Shown here piece after piece: positions 14,728 through 23,487 of a stretch of DNA of 58,956 nt. The stretch comes from Dyella silvae. Its GTDB lineage: Bacteria > Pseudomonadota > Gammaproteobacteria > Xanthomonadales > Rhodanobacteraceae. Made by a program: the position numbers and the translations under genes. The stretch spans positions 1 through 58,956 of the forward strand of contig NZ_JAPJBQ010000013.1 of the NCBI RefSeq assembly GCF_026421305.1, given 5' to 3'. Every line of letters starts with the position of its first letter. Within the stretch, counting starts at the first letter, position 1. Below the pieces are notes generated by a model. That model was not told where the DNA came from, did not search any database, and was given only the letters and a program-made list of their open reading frames with translations.

Positions 14728-17064
14728 ATGATTTTGAAGGCACACGGCGCGCGCCTGCTGGGCGCGATGGTGATGAGCATGCTGTCGGCCGGCGTGGCCG
14801 CCGAAGGCCGCACGCTGACCCACGATGATTACGCGCGCGCCGAACGTTTCGCGGGCTACAACACCACGCCGCTGGTGGATCACGCCGTGCAGTCGGTGAT
14901 CTGGCTGGACAATGACCACTTCTGGTATCGCGACCACGACGCCAAAGGCGACCACTTTGTGCGCTTCGATGCCGTCACCGGCAAGACGGCGCCGGCTTTT
15001 GATCATGCCCAACTTGCCGCCGCGCTGAGCAAGGCGCTGGGTAAGCCCGTAAGTGCCGACACGCTGGGCATCACCAGCTTCGCCGTAGCCGCAGACGGAC
15101 GCCTCGACGTCACCCTGAAAGGCAAGCGCTACCTGTGCGACACGAAAGCCGAAGGCGCCTGCAGCAAGAGCCGCGACGAAAACGTGGAAGGCGTGGGCAA
15201 CGAGCCGGTCGTTCTCTCGCCGGACAAGCGCAGCGAAGCCTTTGTGCGCGACTGGAATCTGTGGGTGCGCGACGTAGCCACCGGCAAGGAGACCCAGCTG
15301 ACCATCGACGGTGTGGAAAACTACGGCTACGCCACCGACAACGCGGGCTGGAAGCATTCCAACAAGGCCATCCTTGTGTGGTCGCCGGACTCCAGGCAGA
15401 TCGCCACCTTCCAGCAGGATCAGCGCAAGACCAGCGATATGGTGCTGGTGGGCACCAACGTCGGCCAGCCGAAAGTGGAGAAGTGGAAGTACCCGCTGGT
15501 GGGCGACAAGAACGTGACGATGATCGAGCGCGTCATTGTCGATGCCGCCAGCCGCAAGGTGGTTCGCCTGAAGATGGAGCCCGATCAGCATCGTTCCACG
15601 CTGTGCGACGACATCAGCTGCGGCCGCGATGGCGGCTGGGACGACGTGCAGTGGGCGCCGGACGCCAGCTCGCTGGCTTTTGTGTCGTCGTCGCGCGACC
15701 ACAAGCAGGCTTGGTTCCGCGTTGCTGATCCGCGCACTGGCGACGTACGCACGGTGTTCAACGAAAGCGTGCCGACGTATTACGAAAGCGGCAACGGCAG
15801 GGTCAACTGGCAGTACCTGCCGGAGAGCCACGAAGTGGTGTGGTTCAGTGAACGCACCAACTGGGGCAACCTGTACCTGTATGACCTGGACAGCGGCAAG
15901 CTCAAGCGCGCTATCACCACGGGCGAGGGCAACGTCACCGAAGTGCTGCGCGTGGATCGCAAGTCGCGCACGCTGTGGTTTCGTGGCGTAGGCCGCGAAC
16001 GCGGCGTCGATCCGTATTACCAGCAGTTCTACAAAGTCAGCATGGACGGTGGCGCACCCGCGCTGCTGGCGCCGGAACCCGCGGACCACACCATTACGCT
16101 GTCGCCGGATGGACGTCTGTTTGCCGACGCCTATTCCACCCCGGCCACGCCGGCGGTGACCGTGCTGCGCAGTTCGGATGACGGTCACGTGATGGGCACC
16201 ATTGCCAAGGCGGACATCAGCCGTCTGCTGGCGGCGGGCTGGCAGCCGCCTCAGTCGTTCACGGTAAAGGGGCGCGACGGCAAAACAGATCTGTACGGCC
16301 TGATGTTCAAGCCGACGCATTTCGATCCTGCCAAAAAGTACCCGATCGTCGACTACGTCTATCCTGGCCCGCAGACGGGTTCGGTGGGCTCGCGCAGCTT
16401 CAACCCCACCCGCAGCGATCATCAGGCGCTGGCCGAGTTGGGCTTCATCGTCGTGGCCATCGATGGCATGGGCACGCCCTGGCGCTCCAAGGCGTTTCAT
16501 GATGCCTACTACGGCAACATCGGCGACAACACGCTGCCCGATCAGGTGGCAGGCCTGAAGGAGCTGGGCAAGCGCTACCCATGGATCGACATGGAGCGTG
16601 TGGGCATGTGGGGCCATTCCGGCGGCGGCAACGCCACCGCGGCCGCCATGTTCCGGTACCCGGACTTCTTCAAAGTCGGCATCGCCGAAAGCGGCAACCA
16701 CGACAACCGCAACTACGAAGACGACTGGGCCGAGAAGTGGCAGGGTCTGCTGGTGACGGACAAGGACGGCAAGAGCAACTACGACGATCAGGCCAACCAG
16801 AGCTTCGCAGCCAACCTCAAAGGCCACCTGCTGCTGGCGCACGGCACCATGGACGACAACGTGCCGCCGTACGAAACGCTGCTGGTGGTGGACGCGCTGA
16901 TCAAGGCCAACAAGGACTTCGATCTGCTGATGATTCCCAACGCGCACCACGCCTACGGCAGCGCCGTGAACTACATGATGCGCAAGCGCTGGGATTACTT
17001 CGTGCGGAACCTTGCGGGCGACACGCCTCCGAAGGAGTACGCGATGAAGCCGCCGAAGGATTGA
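14728..17064 (+). CDS. Dipeptidyl-peptidase IV-type S9 peptidase
   Basis: A 778-residue exported serine peptidase, with a hydrophobic signal at residues 8-25 (ending GVAA). The N-terminal beta-propeller (about 40-530) is followed by an alpha/beta-hydrolase domain with the catalytic triad: S631 in GHSGGG, Asp 709/710 in HGTMDDNVPP and His 740/741 in NAHHAYG. The spacing is as in DPP-IV. The enzyme would release X-Pro (or X-Ala) dipeptides in the periplasm or outside, a common trait in this order. GGGGAGA precedes the ATG. Monocistronic, followed by a hairpin repeat that may terminate it. Confidence 0.92.
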   Translation: MILKAHGARLLGAMVMSMLSAGVAAEGRTLTHDDYARAERFAGYNTTPLVDHAVQSVIWLDNDHFWYRDHDAKGDHFVRFDAVTGKTAPAFDHAQLAAALSKALGKPVSADTLGITSFAVAADGRLDVTLKGKRYLCDTKAEGACSKSRDENVEGVGNEPVVLSPDKRSEAFVRDWNLWVRDVATGKETQLTIDGVENYGYATDNAGWKHSNKAILVWSPDSRQIATFQQDQRKTSDMVLVGTNVGQPKVEKWKYPLVGDKNVTMIERVIVDAASRKVVRLKMEPDQHRSTLCDDISCGRDGGWDDVQWAPDASSLAFVSSSRDHKQAWFRVADPRTGDVRTVFNESVPTYYESGNGRVNWQYLPESHEVVWFSERTNWGNLYLYDLDSGKLKRAITTGEGNVTEVLRVDRKSRTLWFRGVGRERGVDPYYQQFYKVSMDGGAPALLAPEPADHTITLSPDGRLFADAYSTPATPAVTVLRSSDDGHVMGTIAKADISRLLAAGWQPPQSFTVKGRDGKTDLYGLMFKPTHFDPAKKYPIVDYVYPGPQTGSVGSRSFNPTRSDHQALAELGFIVVAIDGMGTPWRSKAFHDAYYGNIGDNTLPDQVAGLKELGKRYPWIDMERVGMWGHSGGGNATAAAMFRYPDFFKVGIAESGNHDNRNYEDDWAEKWQGLLVTDKDGKSNYDDQANQSFAANLKGHLLLAHGTMDDNVPPYETLLVVDALIKANKDFDLLMIPNAHHAYGSAVNYMMRKRWDYFVRNLAGDTPPKEYAMKPPKD

Positions 17065-17136
17065 GGTTTAACCATATCTTCCGCCCGCTTGGCAGGTATG
17101 CGATTTCGCACACGCGCACCGCATACCTGCATTAGA

Positions 17137-17238
17137 CCCTCACCGTCATCCCCGCGAAGGCGGGGATCCAGCGACTTTCGGTTTCCCTCAGCGTCTTAAA
17201 GGCACTGGATCCCCGCCTTCGCGGGGATGACGGTGAGG
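17137..17238. repeat. CGTCATCCCCGC repeat, long hairpin form
   Basis: CCCTCACCGTCATCCCCGCG at the left is mirrored at the right by CGCGGGGATGACGGTGAGG, with inner arms GGCGGGGATCCAG / CTGGATCCCCGCC. It lies between convergent genes (S9 peptidase and M56 protein). Confidence 0.8.
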
Positions 17239-17279
17239 TATTAGCTGGTCCACTCAGTATTGAAAGAGCTCGCAGAGCC

Positions 17280-19199
17280 TCAGCGCTTGCTCAAAGGCTG
17301 CGCCACACCTTTCGCCAGCGCCTCATCCAGCAACCTGGTCATCTGATCGTTCGCCTTGGCGGTGGCCTCTTGCTGGCGGCGGCCCAGTGCTTCCTGTTGC
17401 TTGCCGAGCGCCTCCTGCTGGCGTCCCAGAGCTTCTTGCTGGCGCTCGAGTTCGGCGCGTTCGCGTTCGATCTCCGCCGTTTCCGCCTTGATGCCGGCGC
17501 GCTCACCAACACTGGCGTCGCCCGACTTGCCCAGGCTTTCCCGCATATCGAGCGATGCTTCGCGCTGAGCGATAGCTGCCTGCCGCATGCCCAGCGCACC
17601 TTCGCGAGCGCCAATAGCGCCTTGCTGACCACCCAGCCGGCCTTGCTCGCCGCCGAGCTTGCCTTGCTCCTGGGCAAGCGCTGTGACTGGCGCGTACGCG
17701 GTCCTGGCACGAGCGACATAGGCCTGGTCCTGGATCACGTAGGACTGACTGCCGCGACGGAACAACACCAGCGGTTCTCCGTTCTTGCGCAGATGTTCCG
17801 CAGCCTGCAGGTCACCTTCCGTGCCATTGACCGTGACCGAATCGCGATCGAGCAGCGCAAACCCGTATCCCTCATCACTGTGGGTATCGATGTGCACGTG
17901 GCGAGCGGAGAAGCCGGAGGCATCAGCGGGGGCGGGCGGCGCCGGCGGCGCGGGTGGCGCAGGCGGGACTGCCGGCGTCATGGGCACCGGGGGTGCCTTC
18001 GGCACGGGCGGCACCGGCGGTACAGCAGGCAATGCGGTGGACGTCGTTGACGTGGTCGTGGTCGTGCGCGTCGCGGGTGCCGTGGCTGCCGAGGACGAAG
18101 CGGCCGGTTGCGCGGCAGGCTGGTCGGGTGTTGCTTGCGTGACGCGATAGGGCAACACGCCGATCGCCGCGACCAGGGCCACGAGCAGCCAGCTGCGCGT
18201 GGGCGAAGTGGTGTCTTGCTGACTGAGTTGCAGCATGGTGAGTCGTCGCCTCAGGTTGTGAAACGTGGGAGATGCGCCGGCAAGACCGGCATGCGGTGGA
18301 TGCGCCACGCCAAGGCGCAGCAGCAGTCGTCCATAGGCTTGTGGCGCGGTGTGGTTCTGCTGCACTACCTGCGCATCACAGGCGGCCTCGCGATGGAGCG
18401 CGTACTCGCGCATCGCCCAGCGCACCAGCGGGTGGAAGAAGAACATCCGCTGCGCGATCGCCGGTATCCAGCCCATCCACAGATCGCCACGACGGAGATG
18501 GGTCAGCTCATGGGCCAATGCCAGCGCGGAATCCTCTGGCGACAGCGTATGGCGGGCAGGCAACAGCACCGTGGGGCGCCACAAGCCGCTCACTTGTGGC
18601 GAGTCGATGTCGTGCGATACGCGCAGCGACGGACAGCGGCGCAGGCCGAGGGCGCGAGCCTGGGCGGCGCACGCAGCCTGCAATGCGGGGTCATCGAGCG
18701 GTTGCGAAGCGCGCACGATGGCTCGTGCTTCGCGCGACTGTCGTACGGCGATGACCAGGTGAACGAGTACGCCGGCCAGCCACAGTGACAACAGCACGGT
18801 CTGCCAGTGGAACGACACCGCACTTTCGTTCTGTACGGACGTCCCGTGCAACGCGGTATTGGCAAGGGCATTCGGCGCGGCGGCCACCGACGCGTTGAAT
18901 CCGTCGATGCGGTGTTCGCTGGGTGCCGTCAATGCAGGCGTCATAGGCTGCGTGGATGGCGCGGCCATGACGTGCGCCGGTGAAGGCGACAACAGCGGCA
19001 GCGATACCGGCGTGGGCATCAGCAGCCCCAGCAGCAATTGCACGCCGAGCAACCACCACAGGAGCGAGCGCGTGGCGGCGCTCAGCCGCGGCAACTGCCG
19101 GGCAGCCAGCCACACGAGACCGACAAGCAATGCGGCCTGCACCGAGGTCCACGCAAGCCGGCTGACGAGGTTCTCTGCAATAAGCGCCATGGTGTTCAT
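17280..19199 (-). CDS. M56-family (BlaR1/MecR1-type) membrane metallopeptidase
   Basis: A 639-residue membrane protease. Several N-terminal helices (near 15-35, 45-62 and 133-152) precede the zinc site H230-E231-L-T-H234 with the third ligand E271 in HREAACDAQVV. In BlaR1/MecR1 this domain is activated by signal and leads to cleavage of the BlaI repressor. After a helix near 340-355 the C-terminus differs from BlaR1: there is no penicillin-binding sensor but a Pro-rich segment (PPVPPVPKAPPVP and later repeated PPAPPAP) and then a long polar stretch with short repeats (GEQGRLGGQQG; QQEALGRQQEALGKQQEALG), probably coiled coil. It starts one base after the stop of blaI. Signal unknown. Confidence 0.88.
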   Translation of the reverse strand: MNTMALIAENLVSRLAWTSVQAALLVGLVWLAARQLPRLSAATRSLLWWLLGVQLLLGLLMPTPVSLPLLSPSPAHVMAAPSTQPMTPALTAPSEHRIDGFNASVAAAPNALANTALHGTSVQNESAVSFHWQTVLLSLWLAGVLVHLVIAVRQSREARAIVRASQPLDDPALQAACAAQARALGLRRCPSLRVSHDIDSPQVSGLWRPTVLLPARHTLSPEDSALALAHELTHLRRGDLWMGWIPAIAQRMFFFHPLVRWAMREYALHREAACDAQVVQQNHTAPQAYGRLLLRLGVAHPPHAGLAGASPTFHNLRRRLTMLQLSQQDTTSPTRSWLLVALVAAIGVLPYRVTQATPDQPAAQPAASSSAATAPATRTTTTTSTTSTALPAVPPVPPVPKAPPVPMTPAVPPAPPAPPAPPAPADASGFSARHVHIDTHSDEGYGFALLDRDSVTVNGTEGDLQAAEHLRKNGEPLVLFRRGSQSYVIQDQAYVARARTAYAPVTALAQEQGKLGGEQGRLGGQQGAIGAREGALGMRQAAIAQREASLDMRESLGKSGDASVGERAGIKAETAEIERERAELERQQEALGRQQEALGKQQEALGRRQQEATAKANDQMTRLLDEALAKGVAQPLSKR

Positions 19200-19200
19200 G

Positions 19201-19587
19201 TCAGCCGTCCTTCTTTCGCGACTGCAGTTGCGCCACGAGGGCTTCCAGTTCGGCCAACTCGGTGTCGCTTACATCCGTGCGTTCGGACATCCATGCGACA
19301 AACGGCGATACCGAGCCGCTCAAGGTCTTCTCGACAAACTGGCCCACGGCGCTGCGCATCACTTCGCCGGGCCCTGTGGCCGGGCTGTAGCGATATATGC
19401 CCGCTACCTGGCGCCGCTTGAGGTAGGCCTTGCCGCGCAGGCGTTCCATCATGGTCAGCACCGTGGAGCGGGCCAGCCCGCGCGGTTCGCCATACCCGGC
19501 GGCCACTTCGCCTACCGATGCGTTCGTGTGCTCGGCGATGTATTGCAGAAGCGCCAGCTCCTGATCGCCTATGGAAGGTTTGCCCAT
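19201..19587 (-). CDS. BlaI/MecI-family repressor
   Basis: A 128-residue winged-helix repressor: GDQELALLQYIAEHTNASVG at the start, recognition region GLARSTVLTMMERLRGKAYL, and the wing KRRQVAGIYRYSPA, then a dimerisation helix. BlaI-type repressors bind TACA-N2-TGTA dyads and are inactivated by their M56 partner. Here two perfect dyads of this type lie 14-60 bases upstream of the start (19601-19646), and the M56 gene follows after one base. This is therefore a self-regulated sensor/repressor pair, although no beta-lactamase gene is adjacent. An AGGA sequence precedes the ATG. Confidence 0.92.
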   Translation of the reverse strand: MGKPSIGDQELALLQYIAEHTNASVGEVAAGYGEPRGLARSTVLTMMERLRGKAYLKRRQVAGIYRYSPATGPGEVMRSAVGQFVEKTLSGSVSPFVAWMSERTDVSDTELAELEALVAQLQSRKKDG

Positions 19588-19600
19588 GGTTTCTGTCCTG

Positions 19601-19618
19601 TGACTACAGCTGTAGTCA
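19601..19618. promoter_or_regulatory. BlaI operator, proximal
   Basis: TGACTACAGCTGTAGTCA, a perfect 18-base palindrome containing the TACA-N2-TGTA core bound by BlaI/MecI repressors. It is 13 bases from the blaI start codon. Confidence 0.85.
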
Positions 19619-19628
19619 AACTAGTCCG

Positions 19629-19646
19629 TGACTACAGCTGTAGTCA
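19629..19646. promoter_or_regulatory. BlaI operator, distal
   Basis: A second identical copy of TGACTACAGCTGTAGTCA, with its centre 28 bases from the first. Confidence 0.85.
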
Positions 19647-19949
19647 ATAGGTCCATAGGGCTAAATTGCGTCACTACTGACTTGTTGCATTGCACAAGAT
19701 TCGGAGTAGAGTGCGCGCCGTCCTCATCCAGCAGCGCCCATCGGAGTGCGCTTATATGAAGGCCGCATCCATCTGCTTTGCCCATCCGCACTGTCGCCAA
19801 CAGCGACGCTTGCGACGCCAGGGTTAGCGACTCCCAACGGCCCTCCATCAGTCGGCCACCCGCAACACCTAGCGCGTGTTGCCTCGGTGGGCCGCGCCAG
19901 ATGGACGTCCAAACCGGCATTCGCCACTGATACAGACCACGGGGAAATC
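19647..19949. other. Gap without recognised gene
   Basis: About 300 bases between the BlaI operators and the next rightward gene. I see no convincing reading frame and no strong repeat. It must contain the promoter of the small membrane protein/SPFH operon, but no clear -35/-10 pair could be chosen. Confidence 0.5.
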
Positions 19950-20147
19950 ATGAAAACGCTTGTCGACTGGCTGGCCCATCGGCTGTGGCCGTTCGTCGTC
20001 TGCCTGCTCCTTTACATCGGCTTTATCGGTCCGGAACTGATCTCAGCCACCAGCACGTTCGCCGTGCTGGCTGGTCTGGCTCTTCTGGCATTGCTCGCGG
20101 CATGGGGCTTCCTGCTGCTGCGCCGCGGTTTCACCCACAAGGAATGA
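19950..20147 (+). CDS. Small two-helix membrane protein
   Basis: A 65-residue inner-membrane protein with two hydrophobic helices (about residues 12-30 and 37-57) and a basic C-terminal tail (LLRRGFTHKE). GGGGAAA precedes the ATG. It ends 7 bases before the SPFH-domain lipoprotein and is almost certainly co-transcribed with it, so it may be a partner or membrane anchor of that complex. No family is recognised. Confidence 0.7.
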   Translation: MKTLVDWLAHRLWPFVVCLLLYIGFIGPELISATSTFAVLAGLALLALLAAWGFLLLRRGFTHKE

Positions 20148-20154
20148 TCCACTC

Positions 20155-21021
20155 ATGAAATGCGTACTGACCATGTTGTTGTCGCTTTCCGTCCTGGCGC
20201 TGGCGGCATGCTCCAAGGTGCCGGCAGGCAACGTCGGCGTGAAGTTCCAGATGTATGGCGATGGCAAGGGTTCGCTGCAGGAATTGCCACCGGGCCGCTA
20301 CTGGGTGGGCTGGGGCTATGAGATGTACACCTTCCCCACGTTTACGCAGACCTACACCTTCACCCGTTCGGCCTCGGAAGGCCGTCCGGTGGACGAGTCG
20401 ATCAGCTTCCAGACGGCGCAGGGCCTGACGGTGAATGCCGATGTGGGCATCACTTATCACATCGATCCGGCCAAGGTGACGCTGATTTTCCAGAAGTACC
20501 GCAAAGGCATCGACGAGATCACCGACGTGTATCTGCGCAACATGATTCGCGATGCGTTGGTGAAAGAGGCATCGAATCTGGATATCGAATCGGTCTACGG
20601 CAAAGGCAAGGCCAGTCTCATCGAAGCCGTGCAGCGCGACGTCAGCGAGGAAGTATCGGCCGTCGGTATTGATGTGGAGAAGATCTACTGGATCGGCGAA
20701 TTGCGTCTGCCGGAAACGGTGGTGCAGTCGATCAACGCCAAGATCCAGGCGACGCAGATGGCTGAGCAGCGCCAGAACGAAGTGGCGCAGGCGAAGGCCG
20801 AAGCGGAAAAGGTGGAAGCTGAAGCACAGGGACGTGCCCAGGCTCAGCTCACTATCGCGGAAGCAGAAGCCAAAGCCATTTCGCTCAAGGGTGAAGCGTT
20901 GCGCCAGAACCCCAACGTGGTTCAGATGTCGGCGATTGAAAAGTGGGATGGCCATCTGCCGACCTACTCGGGCACGGGCGCGGTACCGTTCATCAGTCTT
21001 GGCGCGCCGGTTGCCAAGTAA
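20155..21021 (+). CDS. SPFH/prohibitin-domain lipoprotein
   Basis: A 288-residue protein with a lipoprotein signal peptide (lipobox LALAAC, Cys19). An SPFH (band 7/prohibitin) domain spans about 20-200 (AQGLTVNADVGITYHID; EEVSAVGIDVEKIYWIGELRLP), followed by an Ala/Glu-rich coiled coil (about 205-250) as in flotillin- and prohibitin-like proteins. Such proteins form membrane-associated oligomers; unusually for the family the anchor here is a lipid rather than a transmembrane helix. It is the second gene of an operon with a small membrane protein and is followed by a hairpin terminator. Confidence 0.85.
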   Translation: MKCVLTMLLSLSVLALAACSKVPAGNVGVKFQMYGDGKGSLQELPPGRYWVGWGYEMYTFPTFTQTYTFTRSASEGRPVDESISFQTAQGLTVNADVGITYHIDPAKVTLIFQKYRKGIDEITDVYLRNMIRDALVKEASNLDIESVYGKGKASLIEAVQRDVSEEVSAVGIDVEKIYWIGELRLPETVVQSINAKIQATQMAEQRQNEVAQAKAEAEKVEAEAQGRAQAQLTIAEAEAKAISLKGEALRQNPNVVQMSAIEKWDGHLPTYSGTGAVPFISLGAPVAK

Positions 21022-21031
21022 TTCAACAGAG

Positions 21032-21060
21032 ATGTCCGGGTGGCCGTGCCACCCGGACAT
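21032..21060 (+). terminator. Hairpin after SPFH gene
   Basis: ATGTCCGGGTGGC and GCCACCCGGACAT form a 13-base perfect stem with a 3-base loop, directly after the SPFH stop codon. There is no strong U-tract. Confidence 0.6.
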
Positions 21061-21181
21061 TCGCGATGCGGCTTAGTGTCGCGAAGATCGAATGGATATG
21101 GCTGTCAATGATGCATATCAAACCATGGCCTAGGTGGATGACCACAAATGGTGTCCACTTACGCGTATGGAAGGCAGCGGT

Positions 21182-21658
21182 ATGTCCTACATGGTTTGGC
21201 AGGACGATCTCAACACCGGCATCAGGGTGATCGACAACCAGCACAAGCGCATCGTGGAGATGATCAATCATCTCCACGATGCATTGGATCATCGCGAACG
21301 AGCGGAGATCGGTGACATTCTCGACGAGTTGGTGGACTACACCCTGTCGCATTTCACCTTCGAGGAATCCCTGATGGAGGATGCCGGCTACGAATTCAGC
21401 CGGGCGCACAAGCGGGTCCACGAAGTATTCATCAAACGCGTGGCGGACTATCAGCTGCGCTTCCGTGCCGGCGAGGATATCGGCAGCGAACTTCTGCACA
21501 CGCTCTCGCACTGGCTGTTCAACCACATCCGCAATGACGACAAGGCCATCGTCGACGCGGTGCGTCGCCATATGCAGGAGGCGGCCGTCGACGATGGCAG
21601 CAGCACCGGCTGGTTGGGCCGTTCCCTAAGGCGGTTCTTTGGCGTAGCCCGGCGATAA
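21182..21658 (+). CDS. Bacteriohemerythrin (copy 1)
   Basis: A 158-residue hemerythrin with all seven diiron ligands: H21, H57, E61, H76, H80, H115 and D120. The product binds O2 reversibly at a non-haem diiron site and may store or deliver oxygen or sense it. The ATG at 21182, preceded by GGAAGG, is preferred to an ATG 16 codons upstream. After the four-helix bundle it has a C-terminal extension with the basic motif [10 protein letters not shown], which recurs in the next gene and may be an amphipathic membrane-binding helix. It forms a tandem pair with the next gene. Confidence 0.9.
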   Translation: MSYMVWQDDLNTGIRVIDNQHKRIVEMINHLHDALDHRERAEIGDILDELVDYTLSHFTFEESLMEDAGYEFSRAHKRVHEVFIKRVADYQLRFRAGEDIGSELLHTLSHWLFNHIRNDDKAIVDAVRRHMQEAAVDDGSSTGWLGRSLRRFFGVARR

Positions 21659-21742
21659 CGGTGGGTTGACCCACATCAAGTCGCATGGACGGCGGCCACG
21701 CTATCACTTGCCGCCCATATAACGCGCCTGAGGGGAGGCGAG

Positions 21743-22213
21743 ATGGGTTATCTGTCCTGGCAGGGGGACCTCGATACCGGCATCGAGGTGATCGATAAGC
21801 AACACCAGCGCATTGTCAGCATGGTCAACGCGCTGCACGAGGCACAGCGGGAAAGTGACCAACCGTGCGTGCAGGTGGTACTGGAAGACCTGGTGGACTA
21901 CACCTTGTCCCACTTCGCTTTCGAAGAGGCGCTGATGGAAGACGCCGGCTACCCGTTCAGTGACGCACACCGGGCCATCCACGAGCGATTCGTCGAAACA
22001 GTGAAGCGTTATCAGGATCGCGCACGCGCAGGAGAGGACGTTGCGGAAGAGCTCAAATCGCTGCTGTCACGCTGGTTGTTCCAGCATATCCGCGGTGATG
22101 ACAAAGCCTATGTGCCCGTCGTGCGGCGCAAGCTGCAGAAGTTGACCGGAGACACCCGGGAAGGCGGTTGGCTGGCGACGGCGATGCGTCGCTTTTTCGG
22201 ACATCGGGCCTGA
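21743..22213 (+). CDS. Bacteriohemerythrin (copy 2)
   Basis: A 156-residue hemerythrin closely related to copy 1 (shared GYLSWQGDLDTGI-like start, [30 protein letters not shown]). The diiron ligands are conserved, including the last two in FQHIRGDD. The same C-terminal motif ATAMRRFFGH ends the protein. The two genes probably arose by tandem duplication; the 84-base gap is enough for a separate ribosome site (GAGGGGAGG before the ATG). Convergent with nrdB, with a shared terminator. Confidence 0.9.
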   Translation: MGYLSWQGDLDTGIEVIDKQHQRIVSMVNALHEAQRESDQPCVQVVLEDLVDYTLSHFAFEEALMEDAGYPFSDAHRAIHERFVETVKRYQDRARAGEDVAEELKSLLSRWLFQHIRGDDKAYVPVVRRKLQKLTGDTREGGWLATAMRRFFGHRA

Positions 22214-22226
22214 GTGATCGAGGGGA

Positions 22227-22259
22227 GGGCGGCGCATCGCTGATGGCGGTGCGCCGCCC
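22227..22259. terminator. Bidirectional terminator
   Basis: GGGCGGCGCA pairs with TGCGCCGCCC between convergent hemerythrin and nrdB genes. Confidence 0.7.
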
Positions 22260-22266
22260 TTCATCA

Positions 22267-23277
22267 TCAGAACGACATGTCGAACGCCACTTCGCCCTGC
22301 ACGCCCACCTGATAAGCCGACACGCGGCGCTCGAAGAAGTTGGTCACTTCCTGCACGTCCTGCAGATCCATGAAGTCGAACGGGTTCTTGGCGCCGTACT
22401 TTTTCGGCAAGTCGAGCTGGGCCAGACGCTGATCGGCACAGTACTCCAGGTATTGGCGCATGTCCTTCACCGACAGGCCAGCCACGCCACCGGAAAGCAC
22501 GTCTTCGGCGAACTGGGTTTCGCAGGCGATGGCGTCTTCCAGCATCTCTTCGATCTGCGTGCGCACCTCGTCGTCGAACAGGTCGGGCTCTTCGGCGCGC
22601 ACGGTGCGCACCACGTCGAACGCGAACGCCATGTGGCAGCTCTCGTCACGGAACACCCAGTTGGTGCCCGAGGCCAGGCCGTGCAGCAGGCCGCGCGAGC
22701 GCAGGAAGTACACGTAGGCGAACGCAGCAAAAAAGAACAGGCCTTCGATGCAGGCGGCGAAGCAGATCAGGTTCAGCAGGAACTGGCGTCGATGCTCGCG
22801 CGTTTCGAGCTTCTGCAGGCCCTGGATGGAGTCGATCCACTTGAAGCAGAACTCGCCCTTCTGGCGGATCGACGGAATGTTCTGGATCGCGTCGAACGCC
22901 TTGTTGCGCTCGGTCGGATCGGGAATGTAGGTATCCAGCAGGGTGAGGTAGAACTGCACGTGCAGCGCTTCTTCGTACAGCTGGCGCGACAGATACATGC
23001 GTGCTTCGGGCGCATTGATGTGCTGGTACAGGTTCAGCACCAGGTTGTTCGCCACGATGGTGTCGCCGGTGGCGAAGAAGGCCACGAGGCGATGGATCAG
23101 GTGGCGGTCGGCCTCAGACATCTTCGACTTGAGGTCGGTCGTGTCCAGCGAGAAATCCACTTCCTCGACCGTCCAGGTGTTCTTGATCGCGTTGCGGTAC
23201 ATCTCGTAGAACTCGGGATAGCGCATCGGGCGCAGGGTGAGTTCGAAGCCGGGATTAAGAATGTGCTGGGTGGACAT
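22267..23277 (-). CDS. nrdB: Ribonucleotide reductase beta subunit, class I
   Basis: A 336-residue R2 protein that houses the diiron-tyrosyl radical cofactor for aerobic deoxyribonucleotide synthesis. Visible metal and radical motifs: D in FFATGD, E and H in YEEALHVQFY with the radical Tyr four residues after His, E in CFAACIEGLFFF, and E/H in DESCHMAF. The conserved C-terminal tail (GEVAFDMSF) would bind the R1 subunit. It lies downstream of nrdA on the same strand, but 620 bases of repeats and an antisense GIY-YIG gene separate them. It is full length. Confidence 0.92.
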   Translation of the reverse strand: MSTQHILNPGFELTLRPMRYPEFYEMYRNAIKNTWTVEEVDFSLDTTDLKSKMSEADRHLIHRLVAFFATGDTIVANNLVLNLYQHINAPEARMYLSRQLYEEALHVQFYLTLLDTYIPDPTERNKAFDAIQNIPSIRQKGEFCFKWIDSIQGLQKLETREHRRQFLLNLICFAACIEGLFFFAAFAYVYFLRSRGLLHGLASGTNWVFRDESCHMAFAFDVVRTVRAEEPDLFDDEVRTQIEEMLEDAIACETQFAEDVLSGGVAGLSVKDMRQYLEYCADQRLAQLDLPKKYGAKNPFDFMDLQDVQEVTNFFERRVSAYQVGVQGEVAFDMSF

Positions 23278-23329
23278 GGGTGTTCCTCTTGTCTCTGCGG
23301 CGCCGATGGTGCGGCGCGCCGTTGTTCTT

Positions 23330-23432
23330 TGATCGTCATTCCCGCGCAGGCGGGAATCCAGTGACTTCCCTCACTTCACTGAAACGTGTCAGAGAAAGGC
23401 GCTGGATCCCCGCCTACGCGGGGATGACGGTC
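23330..23432. repeat. CGTCATTCCCGC repeat upstream of GIY-YIG gene
   Basis: Long hairpin: GATCGTCATTCCCGCGCAGG at the left end, GCGGGGATGACGGTCG at the right, with inner arms ATCCAG / CTGGAT. Its first 32 bases are identical to those of the repeat at 23782. Confidence 0.8.
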
Positions 23433-23487
23433 GTATTGGGTTGTCGATGACGGCAAGCTCGGGCGGTGTGAAACCGGAGCCCTTCGC

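Noticed and set aside
14629-16950. 773-codon open frame on the minus strand opposite the DPP-IV gene
   Set aside because: It is antisense to a gene with complete catalytic motifs; the translation is His/Val/Ala/Arg-rich without recognisable domains, as expected from high-GC codon bias.
17330-17680. Tandem short repeats in the M56 gene as a CRISPR array or VNTR outside a gene
   Set aside because: They are in frame, encode Gln/Glu/Gly-rich heptad-like repeats and have no spacers.
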